The notes beneath the pieces are model-generated. The model ran no database searches, was not told the DNA's origin, and saw only the letters and a list, made by a program, of their open reading frames with translations. Positions 19,855-27,236 of a stretch of 39,355 bases of DNA are shown one piece after another; position 1 is the stretch's first letter, and each line of letters opens with the position of its first letter. Origin of the DNA: Accumulibacter sp. (GTDB lineage Bacteria; Pseudomonadota; Gammaproteobacteria; Burkholderiales; Rhodocyclaceae); NCBI GenBank assembly GCA_016789495.1, contig JAEUOJ010000138.1, positions 1-39,355 on the forward strand, in the 5' to 3' direction. The translations under genes and the position numbers were made by a program.

Positions 19855-19909
19855 GGCGCGCTTCTCTTGGAGGGAATGCGTCCATGCTAGGACTCATCCG
19901 GCAATCGGA

Positions 19910-19939
19910 TTGCTGCAAAATACGACAACCGTATATGAT
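19910..19939 (+). promoter_or_regulatory. Possible promoter with overlapping inverted repeat
   Basis: TTGCTG at 19910-19915 and TATGAT at 19934-19939, 18 bases apart, could drive rightward transcription to the short frame at 19973. ATACG-ACAAC-CGTAT, an inverted repeat at 19920-19934, lies in the spacer and could be the operator of the now broken Xre regulator, which is encoded leftward from 19854. Confidence 0.4.
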
Positions 19940-19972
19940 CGCGCCAGCAGATTTTTTACCGGAGGCATCCCG

Positions 19973-20050
19973 ATGGCACGCATCCCCGACACCGAGTTTG
20001 AGCGGCTAAACTGGCTGCCGGCGATTCTTGATCTGTGGCTGAACGACTGA
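19973..20050 (+). pseudogene. 25-residue remnant beginning like CHC2 zinc-finger proteins
   Basis: GGAGG at 19961-19965 precedes ATG 19973, which opens a frame of only 25 codons starting MARIPDTEFERL. This resembles the first residues of plasmid/ICE-type CHC2 zinc-finger primase-like proteins, which begin MARIPxxExxRLK; after RL the similarity is lost. I read it as the stub of such a gene after a deletion. A real micropeptide is possible but less likely. Confidence 0.35.
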
Positions 20051-20082
20051 TTCCCATTCCTGCTCTAGGCCGGAGAGGGCTC

Positions 20083-21021
20083 ATGAAAAAACACCGCCTC
20101 AACCCTCTGTGGTCAGCGCTGCTTGCCTTGCTCCTGTGCCTGGGAACGCTTCTGGACGCCCAGGCGACGGAAAGCATCACCGATCTGCACACCGACGTCA
20201 GCGGCAGTCCGGTCGCGGCCACGGATGCCGGCGGCGCGGTCCTGTGGCGGGAAAGCTACCGCCCGTACGGCGAACGAACCCAGCGGCAGGCGGCCTCCGG
20301 CAGCAACCGGCCGTTCTTCCACGGCAAACCTTACGACGCCGATACGGAGCTGAGCTACTTCGGCGCCCGCTACTACGACCCGCTGGTTGGCCGGTTCATG
20401 AGCGTCGATCCGGCCGGCTTCGACGAAGGGAATCTGCACAGTTTCAACCGCTATGCCTATGGGAACAACAATCCGTACCGGTATCTCGATCCGGATGGGC
20501 GATCGGCCATTCGGGTGCTGGTCGGATTGGCTGTATGGGTGGGCGTACAAAAGTTGCCACAACCTGCCCTGCCACCTGGTTCCGGGCAGGTGAACGCCGT
20601 GGCGTTTCCAGACATGAGCGGGGCACTAAAGGCAGGTGGCTCTGCCGTCGGTATTCTCGGTACAATCGAGCGAAGCGGGGCGCGCAGCGTTGTCTCCACC
20701 GTCGAAAAGAGTGCGGCGCAAGAGGCCGCAAAGGGCGCAACCGAGACAGTGAGGGTTGGTGAGTTGGTCGCCACTCACGGCAGGATGATGAGCAATAAGC
20801 AGCTCGACAAGCTCACCAAGAACATCCGTGCCGAGGGCATTAAGCAACCGCTGACGGTTACTGAGCACAACGGCAAGCTGTACATCCTCGATGGGCACCA
20901 TCGAGCGCTCGCGGCACCACGCGCAGGTGTTGCGGAGGTTCCGATCAACAGGGTTGAACTGCCCTTCGGTGCCTTCAAATCGCCCGCTGACTTGACCTTT
21001 ACGCCCGGGGTCCGCTGGTGA
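20083..21021 (+). CDS. Mini-RHS protein with signal peptide and ParB/Srx-like toxin tip
   Basis: A 312-residue protein built from: signal peptide (1-27, LLALLLCLGTLLDAQA); the last piece of an RHS shell (31-66, ending ESYRPYGER); the RHS-associated core (78-140) with ELSYFGARYYDPLVGRF, MSVDPAG and NRYAYGNNNPYRYLDPDG; the repeated post-core segment (146-219); and a C-terminal domain (about 225-312) with QLDKLTKNIRAEGIKQPLTV and ILDGHHRALAA, typical of the ParB/sulfiredoxin-like fold used as nuclease tips in polymorphic toxins. Normal RHS proteins exceed 1000 residues and enclose the toxin; almost the whole shell is absent here. GGAGAGGG precedes ATG 20083. It overlaps the immunity gene by four bases. 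Secretion through Sec is inferred from the signal peptide. Confidence 0.85.
   Translation: MKKHRLNPLWSALLALLLCLGTLLDAQATESITDLHTDVSGSPVAATDAGGAVLWRESYRPYGERTQRQAASGSNRPFFHGKPYDADTELSYFGARYYDPLVGRFMSVDPAGFDEGNLHSFNRYAYGNNNPYRYLDPDGRSAIRVLVGLAVWVGVQKLPQPALPPGSGQVNAVAFPDMSGALKAGGSAVGILGTIERSGARSVVSTVEKSAAQEAAKGATETVRVGELVATHGRMMSNKQLDKLTKNIRAEGIKQPLTVTEHNGKLYILDGHHRALAAPRAGVAEVPINRVELPFGAFKSPADLTFTPGVRW
20521..20739 (+). repeat. RHS-derived repeat, copy B
   Basis: Counterpart of 17411-17629, here inside the mini-RHS gene between the core and the toxin tip. After AAAGGG the two copies diverge completely. Confidence 0.92.
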
Positions 21022-21416
21022 GCACGAGACAGCCGATTGCCGAAGGATTAATCTCTTGCAGGAACATCCTACTTGGCGACCGTACAAGTGAGCATGTTCT
21101 GCCTTGCCTTGAGGAGGTTCTGGCTGATCTAGATTCGATAACGGTCTCAAGCACAAGGGCAATCGTCGAGCATTGTGCTGCGGAGGCTATCGATCAAATC
21201 AAGGGTGCCAACTTCGTGAGCGCGGGACGGATCTTGAGCTTGATTCACAACCTGCCATTGGATGAAGCAAGAGAACAGCGCTGGGATATCGATTACTTCC
21301 TCTCGATGGAGTTGCCTACATTCTTGGAGCACTTCGAGGAAATCAAGTCAGCAAGGTCAATCGCGCTCTTCGTTTGCAAACAGCTCGCCTGCCGGTACTT
21401 GCCAGACAGCGGCTAA
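21018..21416 (+). CDS. Putative immunity protein for the mini-RHS toxin
   Basis: A 132-residue, predicted all-helical cytoplasmic protein without a family I can name; it begins MSTRQPIAEGLISCRNILLG and has a leucine- and acid-rich body. It starts at GTG 21018 inside the RHS stop region (GTGA overlap), so its translation is coupled to that of the toxin. That arrangement is how immunity genes are placed in RHS and CDI loci. It shares no sequence with the immunity candidate at 17929. Function is inferred from position alone. Confidence 0.62.
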   Translation: MSTRQPIAEGLISCRNILLGDRTSEHVLPCLEEVLADLDSITVSSTRAIVEHCAAEAIDQIKGANFVSAGRILSLIHNLPLDEAREQRWDIDYFLSMELPTFLEHFEEIKSARSIALFVCKQLACRYLPDSG

Positions 21417-21434
21417 CTCGATGCCACTTGTAAG

Positions 21435-21455
21435 ACGCCCGCCTTGCGCGGGCGT
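21435..21455 (+). terminator. Hairpin after the mini-RHS immunity gene
   Basis: ACGCCCGC-CTTGC-GCGGGCGT, eight perfect pairs, 19 bases after the immunity stop codon; followed by TTGCTA rather than a solid T-run. Resembles the hairpin at 18805-18831. Confidence 0.5.
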
Positions 21456-21489
21456 TGCTACTTCTGGTCGGCTACCTCACACCGAAGGT

Positions 21490-21771
21490 GTCAGGTCTTT
21501 CTTTTTGCCTCATTGCAGTTGATAAATCCGTCACATGGCCAGAAGAGCACGTCGCATCAAATTTCGTGGCGGCCTGTACTGCGTTACGGCGCGAGGTGAC
21601 GGGAGGGAGGACATCTACCTCTCCAACGCGGAGCGGCGCCTGTTTCTGGCGGTACTGAACGGCTTGGGGGATCGTTTCAACTGGACGATTCAGGCGTACT
21701 GCTTGATGAGCAATTCTTATCACCGGCTCGTGGAAACGCCGGATGCGCATCTCTCCAAGGGCATGAGGCCG
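21490..21771 (+). repeat. RAYT-containing repeat, copy B
   Basis: Counterpart of 18524-18804 with one extra G; continues into the remaining part of the transposase gene, which copy A lacks. Confidence 0.9.
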
Positions 21772-22431
21772 CTCAACGGGGTCTACACGCAGGCGTTTAA
21801 CAAGGCCCATCAACGCCTCGGGTACCTCTTTCAGGGTCGCTACAAAGCGATAGTGGTCGAAAGCTTAGCTGCTGGAAGTCGCCTGCTATGTCCTTCTCAA
21901 CCCTGTTTGTGCCGGGATGGTCCGCACTCCTGGAGATGGGTCGTGGAGCGGCTATCGTGCAACGATGGGCGGGAATGCACCCGGACGGGTTGGCGACGTC
22001 GTGGGTCCTGTCAGCATTCGGGGAGACCAGGCCGGAGGCGGTTGCCGAATATAGTCGCTTCGTGGCCCAAGGACACCGCCAAGCGACGATTCCATGCGGA
22101 CCACAGAAACAGCGACTGTTCCTGGGCTCTGACCCTGGACTCTGACGCTTTTGTCGGCTCAGTACGCCGCCGCCTTCCTGCCGGCAGCGATCTGCGCGAG
22201 GTTCCACAGGCCCGGGCGCGGCCCGTCCCGAAACTTCTCGCTGACTTCGCGCGGCAATGCGCCGATCGGAACGGCGCCATCACTGCGGCGTACGCCAGCG
22301 TCGGGTACACGCTGAAGGACGTCGGCGATTGCTTCGGTCTGCCTTACTCCCGCGTGGGCAAGACGGTGCGTCTCGGCGAATGGGCGCGCCAAGAGGAAAA
22401 TGGAAAGACCCGGGCCCCTCGCTGTATGTAA
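21535..22431 (+). pseudogene. REP-associated (Y1/RAYT) transposase, frameshifted copy B
   Basis: The frame from 21535 stays open for 298 codons, but it is not one protein. Residues 1-110 are transposase (GRYKAIVVE end). Family sequence then continues in a second frame (LLEVACYVLLNPVCAGMV, about 21870-21925), then in a third (WVLSAFGETRPEAVAEYSRF, about 22000-22060), and returns to the first near 22140 with LDSDAFVG and the C-terminal helix-turn-helix part (VGYTLKDVGDCFGLPYSRV). At least three frameshifts are therefore needed. The HUH motif is also damaged (NSYHRL for NHYHLL), as in copy A. The element is dead; it marks the right end of the second toxin cassette. Confidence 0.88.
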
Positions 22432-22475
22432 ATTTTAATTTGAATCAATGGCCTAAGTGGATAGGCGACGATGGT

Positions 22476-23519
22476 TCAACATAGCCCGAGCATTTTCCGG
22501 TCTGGCGTGCATACCGAACCTTGCCGGGTCGCCGGACACGAGGAAAGAATGTTTTGGGTGACGCTGTAGTACTGCCAGCCGGCTTTCAAAGCCTCGAGGT
22601 TGGCCTTGCCGGGGCGCCAGGTGACCTGCTGCCACTTTGGGTGTCCCTGTTTGAGGAGATTGTCATAGTTGCTGCACAGCGAGCGGGCGAAACCGGCAAT
22701 GGCCTTGCGATTGAATTCCTGAGGATAGTCGTAGGTGATCAGGTAGGCCTTGACACTCAAGGTCGGCACATTGGCCGACAGCCAGCCATAGCTTTGCCGG
22801 CTGATTTCGGTCGGATAGTAAACGTCCATCGCTTTTTTCATTGCCGGCTGATCCGGGCGTGCCGCCAACAGCCGATAGTGTTTGCGGCCGAGTTCGGCTT
22901 CCACCGCCAGTTGCGAGATCGGCTGTCCGGCGACGAAGACCACCACCTCCACCTTGCCATCACGGTCGAGCAGGCTGTTCAGCGCCTGCTTGTGGTCGCC
23001 GCTCGCCTCGACCCGGGTCGGCCGCTCGCCGTCGAACATCAGGCCATAGAGCGTGGTGGTCGATAAGGCCGCGCCGCTGCCCTCGGGTCCCATGTAAATT
23101 TTCTTGCCGCGGATTTCGTCGATGTATTTGAGTGGCGAGTCGGCGGCGACGACGAAGTGCATTTCTTCCATGTACAGTGGCAGCACCACCCGCAACGGCC
23201 GGATCAGATCCTGCGCTTCCTTGTCTCCCTGATCGGCCAGGCGGATGTAGGCTTGGTAAACGTCGGACTGGACCAGGGCGAATTTGACTTTTTCGCGGTA
23301 ACGCATGTCTCTGACATTCTGCACCGATCCGGCGGAACTCAATACGCCGAGATTGATGTTGGCCTCGGGGGCGATCATCGAGGCCAGGTTCTGACCAAAG
23401 GCGTAATAGGTGCCGGTGGTGCCACCGGTGACGATGCGATAGTCGGTTGGCGCGGCGTAGGTGCCGGTCACCGACAGGGCAAGCGAGGCCGCCAGGACGC
23501 GGCGAAGGAATGCGTTCAT
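22476..23519 (-). CDS. TAXI-family periplasmic solute-binding protein
   Basis: Periplasmic binding protein of the TRAP-associated extracytoplasmic immunogenic (TAXI) family; members bind small organic ligands such as glutamate or related acids. The 347-residue product has a signal peptide (1-22), the characteristic beginning YRIVTGGTTGTYYAFGQNLA, the SSAGSVQNVRDM segment and the GKKIYMGPEGSGAALSTTT block of the second lobe. GGAAAG precedes ATG 23519. No TRAP membrane subunits (fused DctQM type) occur in the window. It is third in a gene row after the tubulin-like gene and the zinc-ribbon gene (75-base gap), so it may act as a sensor rather than an importer; that is inference. Confidence 0.9.
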   Translation of the reverse strand: MNAFLRRVLAASLALSVTGTYAAPTDYRIVTGGTTGTYYAFGQNLASMIAPEANINLGVLSSAGSVQNVRDMRYREKVKFALVQSDVYQAYIRLADQGDKEAQDLIRPLRVVLPLYMEEMHFVVAADSPLKYIDEIRGKKIYMGPEGSGAALSTTTLYGLMFDGERPTRVEASGDHKQALNSLLDRDGKVEVVVFVAGQPISQLAVEAELGRKHYRLLAARPDQPAMKKAMDVYYPTEISRQSYGWLSANVPTLSVKAYLITYDYPQEFNRKAIAGFARSLCSNYDNLLKQGHPKWQQVTWRPGKANLEALKAGWQYYSVTQNILSSCPATRQGSVCTPDRKMLGLC

Positions 23520-23594
23520 TGCTGTCTTTCCGAGAATTGTTCAGGTCAGGGCGTCGGCCGCCAAACAGGGAGGGGCGACGCCACGCATAAAAAA

Positions 23595-23996
23595 TCAGTC
23601 ACAAAGTTTCAAGCGACGACGTTCGTCGTCATTGGCACCGCAGGGTGGCAAACGCTGTCCCGAGCTTGCCGGGACTGTCGGCGTGCTGGCCGCGGGTGGC
23701 GTGGCGGGGACTGCCGGCGGCGTTGCCGGTGCCGCGGTCGGGGGCGGCGCGGGCAACGATGCCGGCTCCTTGTCGCCGGCGAACATCCGCCAGCCGATGA
23801 CGAGCACGATCAGCAGCGCGACCAGACCGATCACCGCCATCATCGCCGCCGATTTGCCTTTCGGCGGCGAGTAAATAATCAATGATTTGCCACATTGCGG
23901 ACAGACGAAATCCTGCCCGGTGCCGATTTCCAGCACCTTTTTTTGATTGGCGTTGTCGCAGTTGCCAATGTTTACGCAGATACCGTTCTTGGCCAT
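23595..23996 (-). CDS. Zinc-ribbon single-pass membrane protein
   Basis: A 133-residue protein with three parts. Residues 1-40 form a small metal-binding module (Cys7, Cys13 and the CPQC pair Cys32/Cys35). A membrane helix follows at about 49-69 (AAMMAVIGLVALLIVLVIGW). The rest is an Ala/Pro-rich linker (about 78-112) that ends in a short charged tail with Cys118 and the C-terminal CD. The ribbon should face the cytoplasm and the linker the periplasm. No function is known to me. The start codon comes two bases after the tubulin-like stop, with GAGGAGG inside the end of that gene, so translation is coupled. It could tie the tubulin-like protein to the membrane. Confidence 0.78.
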   Translation of the reverse strand: MAKNGICVNIGNCDNANQKKVLEIGTGQDFVCPQCGKSLIIYSPPKGKSAAMMAVIGLVALLIVLVIGWRMFAGDKEPASLPAPPPTAAPATPPAVPATPPAASTPTVPASSGQRLPPCGANDDERRRLKLCD

Positions 23997-23998
23997 GA

Positions 23999-26900
23999 TC
24001 AGGATTCCTCCTCTTTGAGCAAACGCACGGCGTGCTTGCCGGCATCAAGAAAACGCAAATAAAGCGGATCGCGCAGGTTGTCGCCGCAATCGGCGCGGAT
24101 TTTTTCGACCGCTTCGAGTACCGCTTTCTGCAATTCCAGACGTTTGTCGCGATGACGCCAATCCGGGCCGCTCAGCGTCTGGGTGACGGTCTGGCGCAAT
24201 TCATTGAGTTTCAGGGCATCGAGCGTCTCCGCCGAGCCGGCCAGCGTCTTGCCAAGGAACAGCGGCGGGTTGTCGAAACCGTCGGCGTCTTTTGAAAGCA
24301 ACAGCACTTCCGCCGCGCCGGTTTGCGGGTTGACCGTTTGCCGAATGATGCGCAGCGCCGTGGCCAGCAGAATGTACGGCAGACCGTCACGGCGCAAATC
24401 CTCGGGGCTGGCCACGTACAACGGCGGATATAGCGTGGCGTCGCCTTCGGAATGCAATTCGAGACTGAGTCGTTTGCTGTCGCCCGCGGCGAGACGTCGC
24501 TGGTAGCGTTCTCGTAGCATGGCCAAGGGCTTCAGGTAGCGCAATGGGAACAGGTTGACGATCGCCACCAGCGTGATTTCGCCGGCGCGGCCGTCAGCGT
24601 CGATGATTTCCGTGTCGCCAGCGTTGGCTTCGAGGAAATCCTTTTTCAGAGCGGCAACGAATTCGCCGTGAGTGGCGCTCTTCGGCATGATCACCGTCAG
24701 CTTGGCGATCGCTGTCGGCACGCCGGCGGGAATACCGGGAGCGACGCGCTGCATTTCCAAGGGCTCGAAACGCATGAACACGCCAGCTTGGCGCACCACC
24801 TCGGTCACCCAGTTCCGCCGGGCTTGTGGGTCGGCGGCGAAGCGTTCAGCCAGACGTTCGATGATCGACACGTCGAGCACGCGCTGCGGGCCTTCCTTGA
24901 TCAAGCTGGCGTGCGCCAGACGGGCGCTTTGTTCGCAGGTCTTCTCCAGCGCGTCGAGCAGCGCCGTCAGGGGAATGCGCTGATTGAAGGCGGCGAAAGT
25001 CGGGGTTTCGCCCAGCCGGTCGAACAGTGACGCTCGCGCTCCGCCGGTCTGCGTGCGTTGGACGTCAAGGTCGAGTTCCATCATCCGCGCCACCTCACGA
25101 ACTTTCGCCGGGTCGTAAAAGCGGATCAAATGACGTCGCAGATCGCTGTCGCCACCGGTGGTGTCCAGACGCTGCGCGAGTTGTTTGCCGAAGCGGTCGA
25201 GGGCGGCGCGCACCGTCCCGGCCGCCTGCTCGATATCCACCTTCAGCTCGGCCAGTTCGGCCAGCGTTTCCTGCAACAGCACTTTGGCGCCATTGATCGC
25301 CACGGCTCGCGTGCGATTCACATACAGTTCCTGCAGATAGACTGCATGGCCGTCGAGCAGGCTGGCCGGGCTGCCGGCCAGCTTGGCCAGCAGACTCATT
25401 TCGCTCCAGCGGCGACTGTTCTGCTGCAGACGCCCCGCCGCTTCGTCCTCGGCGGCGCGCGTTTTGGCCAAACGATCGCCGATGCCGTTCAGCCGTTCGT
25501 CGAGAAAGGCGATCAGACAGGCCAGCAGCCGACCACATTCTTCCAAGCCGCGCGCGCCGATCCGCCAGTCGTTGCACAATTCGCGCTCGATACGGTTACG
25601 GATTTCACGGGCAATCTCCTTGCGCGATTTGAGCTTGGTATCGAAGAAGGCAACGACACCCATATCGCGAAAGTCCTCGTCCCAGCGTTTTCGACAGAAT
25701 CGTTCGAGCTCGTCGAGCCAGGTGGTGCGTTCCAGGTCACGAACCAGTGATTTGAAATGCGGGATCACCGCTTCCCACTCGGCGGTGATCGCCTGCCATT
25801 TCGGTCGCTGGCCGTCGCCAGGCAGGATCGGCACGTTCATCAACAGGTGATCATCGTCGAGTGCCCAACGATGCTGCACGTCTTTTTGCCGGACAAGACT
25901 GTTGAAATCCTGAGGGCGCATCTCGCCGGCGTAGCCCAGCGTTTCCTGCCAGTTGTTGAACACCAGTTGCAACAGGGTCTGGCGGGCGAAACCGTAACCG
26001 AGGAATTCGCCGATCTCCTCTTCGGGAATGGCGATGCGTTTGATGCCGAACGACAGGAAGCGCTTGGCGCGTTCGCCGCGGTTGCCGCCCGGCGCCGTCT
26101 CGGGCGCGCCATTGCCGTTCTCGGCGTTTTCCATTCGTCCGAGACCGGGCCAGCCGACTTGTCGGGCCCGAACGATTTTCTGATAGAGGAATTCGGCGAC
26201 GATTCCGGGCAGTTCCTGATCGACATCGACAGTCAGGCCGTTATCGTTTTCGTTGCCGAAGACATAGCAGCCATTGAACGGATCACCCAGTTCCAGCCGG
26301 CCTTTGACTCCTTGCACGTCATGCGGTTGCCAGGCCGCGGCGGACAAGGCATTGAGTTCGAGTAGCGCGCTGTAACCGTTGGCGTGGTAATTGCCGGTAT
26401 CCCAATTTTGCGGCGGATACGGATCGGGAAGCAGGGTGTACAACAGGATGCGGAATCGCTTGGCATCAGGATACAAATCGCGCAGTTGCGCGACGGCGTC
26501 GATGACGCTGCCACTACCGGTGCCGCCGGCCAGGCCGCAGAGGATGTGGAAGGTGGTGTCGGTATTTCCCGAGGTCTGAACACGGCGGACCAGCGTCTGC
26601 ACTCGTTCCCGGTACAGATCGATCTTGCAGGCAAACAGAAACCGTCCGAGCCGTCTTTTCTGGCCACCGAGGGTTACTCCGACAATGCTGTTGAGAATGT
26701 CGTGCCATTGATCGCGGGAGCCAATCCACGGCTGGATCCCCGGGTAGCTGCTGATGTGCTCGAGTCGCGCGCCGAGGTTGGCGTCGGTGATCAGCAACTG
26801 GCTGGCCGCCGGCAGTTGCATGGAAACACCAAGCGTTTTCCAGCTTGGATCGTCCGGCGCCATCATTTCGTTACTCGAGTCGACGTAGAGATAGGCGAGA

Positions 26901-27007
26901 TCGACTCCATCCGGCTGGTCGCGGCGAAACTCCTGGAAAATCAGCTTTCGGAAGGCCCGGATGATTTTTCCACCGGTTCCACCCAAACCAATGATCACGT
27001 GATTCAT
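23999..27007 (-). CDS. Large tubulin/FtsZ-like protein
   Basis: A 1002-residue protein whose first 300 residues have the tubulin/FtsZ GTPase pattern: VIIGLGGTGGKIIRAF (4-19), a second strand with YLYVDSSNEM (39-48), LLITDANLGA (71-80), and the tubulin signature GLAGGTGSGSVIDA (158-171). It belongs with the proteins annotated as tubulin-like (Pfam Tubulin_2 type) rather than with cell-division FtsZ, which is about 400 residues. The remaining 700 residues are mostly helical with no domain I recognise; there are long charged stretches (for example about 500-640) that may be coiled coil. No membrane helix or signal. It heads an operon with a zinc-ribbon membrane protein and a TAXI binding protein. 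GTP binding is strongly suggested; polymer formation is inferred. Confidence 0.87.
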   Translation of the reverse strand: MNHVIIGLGGTGGKIIRAFRKLIFQEFRRDQPDGVDLAYLYVDSSNEMMAPDDPSWKTLGVSMQLPAASQLLITDANLGARLEHISSYPGIQPWIGSRDQWHDILNSIVGVTLGGQKRRLGRFLFACKIDLYRERVQTLVRRVQTSGNTDTTFHILCGLAGGTGSGSVIDAVAQLRDLYPDAKRFRILLYTLLPDPYPPQNWDTGNYHANGYSALLELNALSAAAWQPHDVQGVKGRLELGDPFNGCYVFGNENDNGLTVDVDQELPGIVAEFLYQKIVRARQVGWPGLGRMENAENGNGAPETAPGGNRGERAKRFLSFGIKRIAIPEEEIGEFLGYGFARQTLLQLVFNNWQETLGYAGEMRPQDFNSLVRQKDVQHRWALDDDHLLMNVPILPGDGQRPKWQAITAEWEAVIPHFKSLVRDLERTTWLDELERFCRKRWDEDFRDMGVVAFFDTKLKSRKEIAREIRNRIERELCNDWRIGARGLEECGRLLACLIAFLDERLNGIGDRLAKTRAAEDEAAGRLQQNSRRWSEMSLLAKLAGSPASLLDGHAVYLQELYVNRTRAVAINGAKVLLQETLAELAELKVDIEQAAGTVRAALDRFGKQLAQRLDTTGGDSDLRRHLIRFYDPAKVREVARMMELDLDVQRTQTGGARASLFDRLGETPTFAAFNQRIPLTALLDALEKTCEQSARLAHASLIKEGPQRVLDVSIIERLAERFAADPQARRNWVTEVVRQAGVFMRFEPLEMQRVAPGIPAGVPTAIAKLTVIMPKSATHGEFVAALKKDFLEANAGDTEIIDADGRAGEITLVAIVNLFPLRYLKPLAMLRERYQRRLAAGDSKRLSLELHSEGDATLYPPLYVASPEDLRRDGLPYILLATALRIIRQTVNPQTGAAEVLLLSKDADGFDNPPLFLGKTLAGSAETLDALKLNELRQTVTQTLSGPDWRHRDKRLELQKAVLEAVEKIRADCGDNLRDPLYLRFLDAGKHAVRLLKEEES

Positions 27008-27182
27008 CTGTCAAGCCCCTGTTGATTTTGTTGCTGATTTGCGGCGCGCTAACCCATCGGCGAGAATACGCCGAGGGGATGCCGGAGTATACCTTGATGA
27101 CCTGTTTTTCCGGATGAATTACCCGCCTCCGACCGGGCGAAAGGCCGCTGAGCGGAATGGCGGCGGCAAGAATCAGCGCTGT

Positions 27183-27188
27183 TATAAT
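27183..27188 (+). promoter_or_regulatory. Consensus -10 box before the metallo-hydrolase gene
   Basis: TATAAT at 27183-27188, 49 bases before ATG 27237. The -35 region is poor (GC-rich), so activity rests on the perfect -10. The 229-base gap holding it also must carry the promoter of the divergent tubulin-like operon. Confidence 0.5.
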
Positions 27189-27236
27189 CCCCACCCTGTT
27201 TCTATCTTTAACCCCATTACTATTCTTCGAGCAGCG

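Noticed and set aside
17411..22431. Idea that the toxin island is a prophage or a classical composite transposon
   Set aside because: No integrase, structural phage gene, terminal inverted repeats or active transposase is visible; the repeats are RHS and RAYT pieces.
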